Below, piece after piece: positions 1 to 11,600 of a stretch of 64,000 nucleotides of DNA (positions are counted from its first letter, which is position 1; every line of letters starts with the position of its first letter). Origin of the DNA: Colletes latitarsis (lineage: Eukaryota; Arthropoda; Insecta; Hymenoptera; Colletidae). Under the pieces are notes generated by a model, which made no database searches, was not told the DNA's origin, and was given only the letters and a program-made list of their open reading frames with translations. The DNA lies in contig NW_027488366.1 of the NCBI RefSeq assembly GCF_051014445.1, positions 26,554,001 through 26,618,000 on the forward strand, in the 5' to 3' direction. The position numbers and the translations under genes are program-made.

Positions 1-3000
1 GCCTAACCTAGACCTAACATGCGTTATCCTGAAAAATATTGATCGAAACCAGGTTTAATTGACTGTTTCAGTGTGGTACCACACTACTACGTGATCCAAA
101 CCAGCAAAAAACCCAGGATCTGTTCAACCAGTATGTGAAAAACGCGAAAGTATGAGCCTGATGAGGGCAAATCGCAGACCGATCCCAGACCTAACTTGCG
201 TTATCCTCTAAAATATTGATCGAAACCAGGTTTAGTTGACCGTTTCAGTGTGGTACCTCATTACTACGTGATCCAAACCAGAAAAAGCCCAGGATCTAGC
301 CATCAAGTATGAGAAATATGCGAAAGAATGAGCCTGATGAGAGCAAATCCGAGACCTAACCTAGGCCTAACATGCGTTATCCTCTAAAATATTGAGCGAA
401 ACCAGGTTTAATGGATTGTTTCAGTGTGGTACCACACTACTTCGTGATCCGAACCAGACAAAACCCAGGATCTGTTCAACAAGAATGTGAAAAACGCGAA
501 ACTCTGAGCCTGATGAGGGCAAATCTTAGACCTAACCCAGACCTAAGATGCGTTATCCTCTAAAATATTTATCCAGACCAGGTTTCATTGAATGTTTCAG
601 TGTGGTACCACTTTACTACGTGATCCAATCCAGAGATAGCCCAGGATCTAGCCACGAAGTATGAGAAATATGCGAAAGTAGGAGCCTGATGAGGGCAAAT
701 CCTAGACCTATCCCAGACCTAACTTGCGTTATCCTCTAAAATATTGATCGAAACCAGGTTTAATTGCCTGTTTCAGCGTGGTACCACATTACTACGTGAT
801 ACAATCCAGAAACAGCCCAGGATCTGTTCAACATGTATGAGAAATATGCGAAAGAAAGGGCCTGATGAGAGCAAATCCCAGACCTAACCTAGACCTAACG
901 TGAATTATTCTCTAAAGTATTGGTCGAACCCAGGTTTAATCGACTGTTTCAGTGTGGTACCACATTACTACGTGATCCAAACCAGAAAATAACCCAGGAT
1001 CTGTTCAAGGAGTATGTGAAGTGTGCGAAAGTATGAGCCTGACGAGTGAAAATCCCAGGCCTAACCTAGACCTAACACGCGTTATCCTCTAAAATATTGA
1101 TCGAAACCTGGTTTAATCGACTGTTTCAGTGTGGTACCACATTACTATGTGATCCAAACCAGAAAATAACCCAGGATCTGTTCAAGGAGTATGTGAAGTG
1201 TGCGAAAGTATGAGTCTGATGAGGTCAAATCCCAGACCTATCCCAGACCTAACTTGCGTTATCCTCTAAAATTTTGATCGAAACCAGGTTTAATCGACTG
1301 TTTCAGTGTGGTACCACATTACTACGTGATCCAAACCAGAAAAAACCCGGGATCCGTTCAACAAGTATGTGAAGAATGCGAAAGTATGAGTCTGATGAGT
1401 GAAAATCCCAGACCTAACCTAGACCTAACATGCGTTATCCCCTAAAATATTGATCCAAACCAGGTTTAATGGACTGTTTCAGTGTGGTACCACACTACTA
1501 CGTGATCCAAACCAGAAAAAACCCAGGATCTGTTTAACAAGTATGTGAAAAACGCGAAAGTATGAGCCTGATGAGGGCAAATCCCAGACATATCCCAGAC
1601 CTAACTTGCGTTGTCCTCTAAAATATTGATCGAAACCAGGTTTAATTGACTGTTTCAGTGTGGTCCCACATTACTACGTGATCCAAACCAGAAAAAACCC
1701 AGGATCTGTTCAACAAGTATGTGAAGAATGCGAAAGTATGAGTCTGATGAGTGAAAATCCCAGGCCTAACCTAGACCTAACATGAGTTATACTCTAAAAT
1801 ATTCATCGAAACCTGGTTTAATCGACTGTTTCAGTGTGGTACCGCATTACTATGTGATCCAAACCAGAAAATAACCCAGGATCTGTTCAAGGAGTATGTG
1901 AAGTGTGCGAAAGTATGTGTCTGATCAGGTCAAATTCCAGACCTATCCCAGACCTAACTTGCGTTATCCTCTAAAATTTTGATCGACACCAGGTTTAATC
2001 GACTGTTTCAGTGTGGTACCACACTACTACGTGATCCAAACCAGAAAAAACCCAGGATCCGTCCAACAAGTATGTGAAGAATGCGAGAGTATGAGTCTGA
2101 TGAGTGAAAATCCCAGGCCTAACCTAGACCTAACATGAGTTATACTCTAAGATATTGATCGAAACCTGGTTTAATCGACTGTTTCAGTGTGGTACCGCAT
2201 TACTATGTTATCCAAACCAGAAAATAACCCAGGATCTGTTCAACGAGTATGTGCAGTGTGCGAAAGTATGAGTCTGATGAGGTCAAATCCCAGACCAATC
2301 CCAGACTTAACTTGCGTTATCCTCTAAAATATTGATCGAAACCAGGTTTAATCGACTGTTTCAGTGTGGTACCACATTACTACGTGTTCCAAACCAGAAA
2401 AAACCCAGGATCTGTTCAACAAGTATGTGAAGAATGCGAAAGTATGTGTCTGATGAGTGAAAATCCCAGGGCTAACCTAGACCTAACATGCGTTATCCTC
2501 TAAAATATTGATCGAAACCAGGTTTAATCGACTGTTTCAGTGTGGTACCACATTACTACGTGATGCAAACCAGAAAAAACCCAGGATCAGTTCAACAAGT
2601 ATGTGAAGAATGCGAAAGTATGAGTCTGATCAGTGAAAATCCCAGGCCTAACCTAGACCTAACATGCGTTATCCTGAAAAATATTGATCGAAACCAGGTT
2701 TAATTGACTGTTTCAGTGTGGTACCACACTACTACGTGATCCAAACCAGCAAAAAACCCAGGATCTGTTCAACCAGTATGTGAAAAACGCGAAAGTATGA
2801 GCCTGATGAGGGCAAATCGCAGACCGATCCCAGACCTAACTTGCGTTATCCTCTAAAATATTGATCGAAACCAGGTTTAGTTGACCGTTTCAGTGTGGTA
2901 CCTCATTACTACGTGATCCAAACCAGAAAAAGCCCAGGATCTAGCCATCAAGTATGAGAAATATGCGAAAGAATGAGCCTGATGAGAGCAAATCCGAGAC

Positions 3001-4266
3001 CTAACCTAGGCCTAACATGCGTTATCCTCTAAAATATTGAGCGAAACCAGGTTTAATGGATTGTTTCAGTGTGGTACCACACTACTTCGTGATCCGAACC
3101 AGACAAAACCCAGGATCTGTTCAACAAGAATGTGAAAAACGCGAAACTCTGAGCCTGATGAGGGCAAATCTTAGACCTAACCCAGACCTAAGATGCGTTA
3201 TCCTCTAAAATATTTATCCAGACCAGGTTTCATTGAATGTTTCAGTGTGGTACCACTTTACTACGTGATCCAATCCAGAGATAGCCCAGGATCTAGCCAC
3301 GAAGTATGAGAAATATGCGAAAGTAGGAGCCTGATGAGGGCAAATCCTAGACCTATCCCAGACCTAACTTGCGTTATCCTCTAAAATATTGATCGAAACC
3401 AGGTTTAATTGCCTGTTTCAGCGTGGTACCACATTACTACGTGATACAATCCAGAAACAGCCCAGGATCTGTTCAACATGTATGAGAAATATGCGAAAGA
3501 AAGGGCCTGATGAGAGCAAATCCCAGACCTAACCTAGACCTAACGTGAATTATTCTCTAAAGTATTGGTCGAACCCAGGTTTAATCGACTGTTTCAGTGT
3601 GGTACCACATTACTACGTGATCCAAACCAGAAAATAACCCAGGATCTGTTCAAGGAGTATGTGAAGTGTGCGAAAGTATGAGCCTGACGAGTGAAAATCC
3701 CAGGCCTAACCTAGACCCAACACGCGTTATCCTCTAAAATATTGATCGAAACCTGGTTTAATCGACTGTTTCAGTGTGGTACCACATTACTATGTGATCC
3801 AAACCAGAAAATAACCCAGGATCTGTTCAAGGAGTATGTGAAGTGTGCGAAAGTATGAGTCTGATGAGGTCAAATCCCAGACCTATCCCAGACCTAACTT
3901 GCGTTATCCTCTAAAATTTTGATCGAAACCAGGTTTAATCGACTGTTTCAGTGTGGTACCACATTACTACGTGATCCAAACCAGAAAAAACCCAGGATCC
4001 GTTCAACAAGTATGTGAAGAATGCGAAAGTATGGGTCTGATGAGTGAAAATCCCAGACCTAACCTAGACCTAACATGCGTTATCCCCTAAAATATTGATC
4101 CAAACCAGGTTTAATGGACTGTTTCAGTGTGGTACCACACTACTACGTGATCCAAACCAGAAAAAACCCAGGATCTGTTTAACAAGTATGTGAAAAACGC
4201 GAAAGTATGAGCCTGATGAGGGCAAATCCCAGACATATCCCAGACCTAACTTGCGTTGTCCTCTAA
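1..4266. repeat. higher-order repeat, period 2645 bp (15 monomers)
   Basis: Positions 1-1621 recur at 2646-4266 at a constant offset of 2645 bp, which is fifteen 176-bp monomers. By eye there are only a few substitutions, for example near 3717 and 4033. Rare variants are shared, such as the GAAAAATATT start and AGACATATCCC. After 4266 the second copy diverges and continues with a different order of monomer subtypes. This is a recent tandem duplication of a multi-monomer unit. Confidence 0.85.
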
Positions 4267-5261
4267 GATATTGATGGAAACCAGGTTTAATTGACTGTTT
4301 CAGTGTTGTACTTCATTACTACGTGTTGCAATCCAGAAAAAGCCCAGGATCTAGCAATCAAGTATGAGAAATATGCGAAAGAATGAGCCTGATGAGAGCA
4401 AATCCCAGACCAAACGTAGACCTAACATGAATTATTGTCTAAAATATTGAGTGAAACCAGGTTTAATTGACTGTTTCAGTGTGGTCCCACATTACTACGT
4501 GATCCAATTCAGAGATAGCCCAGGATCTAGCCATGAAGTATGAGAAATATGCGAAAGTAAGAGCCTGATGAGGGCAAATCCTAGACCTATCCCAGACCTA
4601 ACTTGCGTTATCCTCTAAAATATTGATCGAAACCAGGTTTAATTGCCTGTTTCAGCGTGGTACCACATTACTACGTGATACAATCCAGAAACAGCCCAGG
4701 ATCTGTTCAACATGTATGAGAAATATGCGAAAGAAAGGGCCTGATGAGAGCAAATCCCAGACCTAACCTAGACCTAACATGAATTATTCTCTAAAATATT
4801 GATCGAAACCAGGTTTAATCGACTGTTTCAGTGTGGTACCACATTACTACGTGATCCAAACCAGAAAATAACCCAGGACCTGTTCAAGGAGTATGTGAAG
4901 TGTGCGAAAGTATGAGTCTGATGAGGGCAAATCCCAGACATATCCCAGACCTAACTTGCGTTGTCCTCTAAGATATTGATGGAAACCAGGTTTAATTGAC
5001 TGTTTCAGTGTTGTACTTCACTACTACGTGATGCAATCCAGAAAAAGCCCAGGATCTAGCCATCAAGTATGAGAAATATGCGAAAGAATGAGCCTGATGA
5101 GAGCAAATCCCAGACCTAACCTAGACCTAACATGAATTATTCTCTAAAATATTGATCGAAACCAGGTTTAATCGACTGTTTCAGTGTGGTCCCACATTAC
5201 TACGTGATCCAAACCAGAAAAAACCCAGGATCTGTTCAACAAGTATGTGAAGAATGCGAAA

Positions 5262-5274
5262 GTATGAGTCTGAT
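5262..5274 (+). other. target-site duplication, left of truncated R1-clade copy
   Basis: GTATGAGTCTGAT directly precedes the element and is repeated immediately after its A-run at 7020-7032. It may be up to 3 nt longer because the preceding A residues merge with the A-run. The uninterrupted paralogous site at 1736-1748 supports the boundary. Confidence 0.8.
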
Positions 5275-6478
5275 CAGCACGGTGTGTTATGCGGATGACA
5301 CACTGGTGCTGGCCATCGGGGCGCACTGGGGGAGCGCCATGCGTCGCGCGGAGGAGGGGTCGCAACGCGTCGTCGACCAGATCAGGGGGATGGGGATGAC
5401 GGTGGCGGTCCATAAGACCGAGGTGATTGCGTTTCATTCACCTCGGCAGGATCCGCCACCCCCTCTGATTCGGGTGGGTGGGGCTGACATCGAGGTGAAG
5501 CCCCAGATCAGGTATCTGGGGCTGATCCTCGATAGCCACTGGCGTTTCGAGAAGCATTTCCGCTGCCTGGTCCCCCGGTTGGAAAGGATGGTTGCGGCTC
5601 TGGGCCGGATCCTGCCCAACCTGGGGGGCCCGGCGGGCCGAGTTCGTCGCCTCTATGTGGCAATGATCCAGTCGGTGGCCCTATACGGGGGCCCCGTCTG
5701 GGCGGACGACCTGGCTGCCTCCCGGCGCAGCATGACTATGCTGCGTCGGGTGCAGAGGCGCATGGCGCTCAGGGTCGTCCGCGGGTATCGGACCATGTCA
5801 CATGAGGCGGCGACGGTTCTAGCGGGGATGCCGCCCATGGACCTGCTCGCGCGGTCGTACGCGGTGATGTACCGGCACCGCGTCGACCGTCGCGCGGGGG
5901 TGGGGGTGGTCCCGGGCGGGCAGGAACCTGCTTGGGGCGATTTGAAGCGCCAGGCCCGGCAGTCCGTGTTGCTCGCGTGGCAGGAGCGGCTGGCTCTGCC
6001 AACCGCGGGGCACCGGACTGTCGGGGCTGTTCGGCCACTCCTGAAGGAGTGGCTGGACAGAGGCCATGGCAGCCTCACCTACCGGCTGGCACAGGTATTT
6101 TCCGGGCATGGCAGCTTCGGAAGATACCTGTGCCGGATAGGGAAGGAGCCGACGGCGCGTTGCTGCCACTGCGACCCTGAGCAGGACACGGCGGATCATA
6201 CCCTGGTGGTATGCCCCGCGTGGGAGGGGGAGCGCCGTGTCCTGGTCGGCGTCGTCGGGCGGGATGTCTCGCTGCCGGGCGTGGTGCGCGCCATGCTCGG
6301 CAGCGAGGAGAAGTGGAGGGCCGTGGCCTCCTTCTGCGAGAACGTAATGTTGCAGAAGGAGGCCGCGGGGAGGGAGCGCGAGCTTCAGCGGCGCGCTGAA
6401 GCTCGCGCTCGTGCGGTGGCCCGAGGTCGTCGCCCGGTCGCGAGGCGTCGCGGGCGGCCGCCTCGGCGTGGCGGATGA
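5275..6478 (+). pseudogene. 3' fragment of R1-clade ORF2 (RT end and C-terminal domain)
   Basis: This is an open frame of about 400 codons equal to residues 661-1060 of the intact ORF2. It begins at the STVCYADD catalytic segment and retains the RT thumb-like region. It also keeps the C-terminal zinc motif C-X2-C-X8-H-X4-C and a very Arg-rich tail, ending at TGA 6476-6478. About 10 residues differ from the full-length copy, with no frameshift or stop. The frame happens to be open upstream for about 30 codons into satellite DNA (from a GTG at 5186), producing an accidental satellite-RT chimera. About 660 N-terminal residues are missing, so it is a dead fragment. Confidence 0.92.
6374..6410 (+). 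other. perfect 17-bp hairpin in the ORF2 3' end
   Basis: The arm 6374-6390 is perfectly complementary to 6394-6410 with a 3-nt GCG loop. It lies within the Arg-rich C-terminal coding part. The same hairpin is present in the full-length element at 39002-39038. Confidence 0.85.
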
Positions 6479-6994
6479 CCTAGGCTGGGAGGGGGGTCCT
6501 GAGGGGACCCTCCTCCCGCCAGGCGGCGCCGGGTCGGACCGGTTGGGGGTAGGAGTGCCTCCCCCTACCGGTCCGACGCAAGGGGAGGCACCCTCGGCGG
6601 TCTGGTGCGGCCATGAACGCCCGGCCGCCGAGAGGTGGAAACGGGGTCGCGGGCGGTTGCGAGTTGGGGCTCGCAGCCGCCACTAAACGCGGCCCCGGGA
6701 CGGATAGCGGCGGGATGGAGTGGCCCGGTCCCGCCGCTATGAGGCAGTGTGTCTACTGGGGGGACCGATTGTCCCCCCGGGGGATGGGCGCGAACGCGCG
6801 GGCACGGGGAGGATACCGGAAGAATGCTTCGAGCGATTCCCGGTATCCTCCCAAAGCGTGCCGAAGGGTCACCGTGGGGTTTTTAGTGGGTAGGTCCCGC
6901 GCCTGTCGTTGTACGGGCGCGGGGAATCCCACACACCCCTCCCACCTCTCCCCAAGGAGGTGGGAGAGAGTCTTTCGAAGATTTTCCCCACGAC
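6479..6994 (+). other. 3' UTR of truncated R1-clade copy, hairpin-rich
   Basis: This 516-bp, very GC-rich segment holds successive inverted repeats: about 6486-6517 (one mismatch), 6533-6577 (11-bp outer stem), 6704-6740 (12 bp), 6758-6778 (8 bp), 6807-6852 (13 bp), 6896-6923 (8 bp) and 6939-6966 (9 bp). The same series is present in the full-length copy. In this family the 3' UTR is what the RT must recognise to start reverse transcription; that role here is inference. Confidence 0.8.
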
Positions 6995-7019
6995 AAAAAA
7001 AAAAAAAAAAAAAAAAAAA
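6995..7019 (+). other. poly(A) tail of truncated R1-clade copy
   Basis: An uninterrupted run of 25 A residues ends the element and is followed directly by the right target duplication. Confidence 0.95.
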
Positions 7020-8099
7020 GTATGAGTCTGATGAGTGAAAATCCCAGGCCTAACCTAGACCTAACATGAGTTATACTCTAAAATATTCATCGAAACCTGG
7101 TTTAATCGACTGTTTCAGTGTGGTACCGCATTACTATGTGATCCAAACCAGAAAATAACCCAGGATCTGTTCAAGGAGTATGTGAAGTGTGCGAAAGTAT
7201 GTGTCTGATCAGGTCAAATCCCAGACCTATCCCAGACCTAACTTGCGTTATCCTCTAAAATTTTGATCGACACCAGGTTTAATCGACTGTTTCAGTGTGG
7301 TACCACACTACTACGTGATCCAAACCAGAAAAAACCCAGGATCTGTTCAACAAGTATGTGAAGAATGCGAAAGTATGAGTCTGATGAGTGAAAATCCCAG
7401 GCCTAACCTAGACCTAACATGAGTTATACTCTAAAATATTGATCGAAACCTGGTTTAATCGACTGTTTCAGTGTGGTACCGCATTACTATGTGATCCAAA
7501 CCAGAAAATAACCCAGGATCTGTTCAACGAGTATGTGAAGTGTGCGAAAGTATGAGTCTGATGAGATCAAATCCCAGACCTATCCCAGACCTAACTTGCG
7601 TTATCCTCTAAAATTTTGATCGAAACCAGGTTTAATCGACTGTTTCAGTGTGGTACCACACTACTACGTGATCCAAACCAGAAAAAACCCAGGATCCGTC
7701 CAACAAGTATGTGAAGAATGCGAGAGTATGAGTCTGATGAGTGAAAATCCCAGGCCTAACCTAGACCTAACATGAGTTATACTCTAAAATATTGATCGAA
7801 ACCTGGTTTAATCGACTGTTTCAGTGTGGTACCGCATTACTATGTGATCCAAACCAGAAAATAACCCAGGATCTGTTCAAGGAGTATGTGAAGTGTGCGA
7901 AAGTATGAGTCTGATGAGGGCAAATCCCAGACATATCCCAGACCTAACTTGCGTTGTCCTCTAAGATATTGATGGAAACCAGGTTTAATTGACTGTTTCA
8001 GTGTTGTACTTCACTACTACGTGATGCAATCCAGAAAAAGCCCAGGATCTAGCCGTCAAGTATGAGAAATATGCGAAAGACTGAGCCTGATGAGAGCAA

Positions 8100-8640
8100 A
8101 TCCCAGGCCTAACCTAGACCTAACATGAGTTATACTCTAAGATATTGATCGAAACCTGGTTTAATCGACTGTTTCAGTGTGGTACCGCATTACTATGTTA
8201 TCCAAACCAGAAAATAACCCAGGATCTGTTCAACGAGTATGTGCGGTGTGCGAAAGTATGAGTCTGATGAGGTCAAATCCCAGACCAATCCCAGACTTAA
8301 CTTGCGTTATCCTCTAAAATATTGATCGAAACCAGGTTTAATCGACTGTTTCAGTGTGGTACCACATTACTACGTGTTCCAAACCAGAAAAAACCCAGGA
8401 TCTGTTCAACAAGTATGTGAAGAATGCGAAAGTATGTGTCTGATGAGTGAAAATCCCAGGGCTAACCTAGACCTAACATGCGTTATCCTCTAAAATATTG
8501 ATCGAAACCAGGTTTAATCGACTGTTTCAGTGTGGTACCACATTACTACGTGATGCAAACCAGAAAAAACCCAGGATCAGTTCTACAAGTATGTGAAGAA
8601 TGCGAAAGTATGAGTCTGATCAGTGAAAATCCCAGGCCTA
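8100..8640. repeat. copy of satellite segment 2110-2650
   Basis: This segment matches 2110-2650 at a constant offset of 5990 bp, sharing rare variants such as CTCTAAGATATTGATCGAAA and TATGTTATCC. The preceding 7020-7395 matches 1736-2111 at a different offset (5284), so the two arrays differ by a block of about four monomers. Confidence 0.7.
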
Positions 8641-11600
8641 ACCTAGACCTAGCTTGCGTTATCCTCTAAAATATTGATCGAAACCAGGTTTAATCGACTG
8701 TTTCAGTGTGGTACCACATTACTACGTGTCCCAAACCAGAAGAAACCCATGATCTGTTCAACAAGTATGTGAAAAACGCGAAAGTATGAGCCTGATGAGG
8801 GCAAATCCCAGACCTATCCCAGACCTAACTTGTGTTATCCTCTAAAATATTGATCGAAACCAGGTTTAGTTGACCGTTTCAGTGTGGTACCTCATTACTA
8901 CGTGATCCAAACCAGAAAAAACCCAGGATCCGTTCAACAAGTATGTGAAGAATGCGAAAGTATGAGTCTGATCACTGAAAATCTCAGGCCTTACCTACAC
9001 CTAACTTGCGTTGTCCTCTAAAATAGTGATGGAAACCAGGTTTCATTGACTGTTTCAGTGTGGTACTACATTACTACGTGACGCAATCCAGAAAAAGCCC
9101 AGGATCTAGCCATCAAGTATGAGAAATATGCGAAAGAATGAGCCTGATGAGAGCAAATCCCAGACCTAACCTAGACCTAACATGCGTTATCCTCTAAAAT
9201 ATTGAGCGAAACCAGGTTTAATGGACTGTTTCAGTGTGGTACCACACTACTTCGTGATCTAAACCAGACAAAACCCAGGATCTGTTCATCAAGAATGTGA
9301 AAAACGCGAAACTGTGAGCCTGATAAGGGCAAATCTTACACCTAACCCAGACCTAAGATGCATTATCCTCTAAAATATTTATCCAGACCAGGTTTCATTG
9401 AATGTTTCAGTGTGGTACCACTTTACTACTGGATCCAATCCAGAAATAGCCCAGGATCTAGCCATGAAGTATGAGAAATATGCGACAGTAAGAGCCTGAT
9501 GAGGGCATATCCTAGACCTATCCCAGACCTAACTAGCGTTATCCTCTAAAATATTGATCGAAACCAGGTTTAATTGACTGTTTCAGCGTGGTACCACATT
9601 ACTACGTGATACAATCGAGAAACAGCCCAGGATCCGTACAACAAGTATTTGAAGAATGCGAAAGTATGAGTCTGATGATTGAAAATTCCAGGCCTAACCT
9701 AGACCTAACATGCGTTATCCTCTAAAATATTGATCGAAACCTGGTTTAATCGACTGTTTCAGTGTGGTTCCACATTACTATGTGATCCAAACCAGAAAAT
9801 AATCCAGGATCTGTTCAAGGAGTATGTGAAGTGTGCGAAAGTATGAGTCTGATGAGGTCAAATCCCGGACCTATCCCAGACCTAACTTGCGTTATCCTCT
9901 AAAATTTTGATCGAAACCAGGTTTAATCGACTGTTTCAGTGTGGTACCACATCACTACGTGATCCAAACCAGAAAAAACACAGGATCCGTTCAACAAGTA
10001 TGTGAAGAATGCGAAAGTATGAGTCTGATCAGTGAAAATCCCAGGCCTAACCTAGACCTAACATGCGTTATCTGCAAAAATATTGATCGAAACCTGGTTT
10101 AATCGACTGTTTCAGTGTGGTACCACATTAGTATGTGATCCAAACCAGAAAATAACCCAGGATATGTTCAACGAGTATCTGAAGTGTGCGAAAGTATGAG
10201 TCTGATGAGGTCAAATCCCAGACCTATCCCAGACCTAACTTGCGTTATCCTCTAAAATATTTATCGAAACCAGGTTTAATTGACCGTTTCAGTGTGGTAC
10301 CACATTACTACGTGATCCAAACCAGAAAAAACCCAGGATCCGTTTACAAGTATGTGAAGAATGCGAAAGTACGAGTCTGATCAGTGAAAATCCCAGGCCT
10401 AACCTAGACCTAACATGAGTTATACTCTAAAATATTGATCGAAACCTGGTTTAATCGACTGTTTCAGTGTGGTACCACATTACTATGTGATCCAAACCAG
10501 AAAATAACCCAGGATCTAGCCATCAAGTCAGAGAAATATGCGAAAGAATGAGCCTGATGAGAGCAAATCCCAGACCTAACCTAGACCTAACATGAATTAT
10601 TCTCTAAAATATTGATCGAGACCAGGTTTAAACGACTGTTTCAGTGTGGTACCACATTACTACGTGATCCAAACCAGAAAGAACCGAGGATCAGTTCAAC
10701 AAGTATGTGAACAATGCGAAAGTATGAGTCTGATGAGTGAAAATCCAAGGGCTAACCTAGACCTAACATGCGTTATCCTCTAAAATATTGATCGAAACCA
10801 GGTTTAATCTACTGTTTCAGTGTGATATCACATTACTACGTGATCCAAACCAGAAAAAACCCAGGATCAGTTCAACAAGTATGTGAAGAATGCGAAAGTA
10901 TGAGTCTGATGAGTGAAAATCCCAGTGCTAACCTAGACCTAACATGCGTTATCCACTAAAATATTGATCGAAGCCAGGTTTAATCGACTGCTTCAGTGTG
11001 GTATCACACTACTACGTGAACCAAACCAGAAAAAACCCATTATCTGTTCAACAAGTATGTGAAAAACGCGAAACTGTGAGCCTGAAGAGGGCAAATCTTA
11101 GACCTAACCCAGACCTAAGATGCGTTATCCTCTAAAATATTTATCCAGACCAGGTTTCATTGAATGTTTCAGTGTGGTACCACTTTACTACGTGATCCAA
11201 TCCAGAAATAGCCCAGGATCTAGCCATGAAGTATGAGAAATATGCGAAAGAATGAGCCTGATGAGAGCAAATCCCAGACCTAACCTAGACCTAACATGAA
11301 TTATTCTCTAAAATATTGATCGAGACCAGGTTTAGTCGACTGTTTCAGTGTGGCACCACATTACTACGTGATCCAAACCAGAAAAAACCGAGGATCAGTT
11401 CAACAAGTATGTGAAGAATGCGAAAGTATGAGTCTGATGAGTGAAAATCCCAGGGCTAACCTAGACCTAACATGCGTTATCCTCTAAAATATTGATCGAA
11501 ACCAGGTTTAATCGACTGTTTCAGTGTGGTACCGCATTACTACGTGATCCAAACCAGAAAAAACCCAGGATCAGTTCAACAAGTATGTGAAGAATGCGAA

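Larger units (their letters stand above)
1..5274. repeat. ~176-bp satellite array, block 1
   Basis: This is a head-to-tail array of ~176-bp monomers, about 30 copies, with no unrelated sequence. Recurrent landmarks in each monomer, in order, are a CCTAAC box, GCGTTATCCTCTAAAATATT, GATCGAAACCAGGTTTAAT, the palindrome GTGGTACCAC (a KpnI site), TTACTACGTGATCCAAACC, a variable AACCCAGGATCTGTTCAACA or GCCCAGGATCTAGCCATCAA segment, GCGAAAGTATGAG, CTGATGAG and a doubled CCCAGACCTA. Monomers fall into subtypes and single bases vary freely, so the short ORFs seen here do not behave as coding sequence. The first 1.6 kb recurs almost unchanged from 2646. No gene is seen. Confidence 0.97.
5275..7019 (+). 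mobile_element. 5'-truncated R1-clade non-LTR retrotransposon
   Basis: This 1745-bp GC-rich insert in AT-rich satellite carries the 3' third of the element found complete at 38384-44377 on the other strand. It starts inside ORF2, just before the YADD motif of the reverse transcriptase, and runs through the ORF2 stop, the 3' UTR and a 25-nt A-run. A perfect 13-bp target duplication flanks it. The 5' junction shares TCAG with the element sequence, consistent with microhomology during aborted target-primed reverse transcription. By eye it is a few percent or less from the full-length copy. It lacks ORF1, the endonuclease and most of the RT, so it cannot move by itself. Confidence 0.95.

Noticed and set aside
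150..250. CTGATGAG followed about 57 nt later by CGAAAC in most monomers, resembling a hammerhead ribozyme core
   Set aside because: The helices do not form. The bases after CTGATGA do not pair with those before GAAA beyond one or two positions, and no stem III partner for CCAGG precedes a cleavable UH. The upstream GCGAAAG is too close to CTGATGAG for a permuted form.
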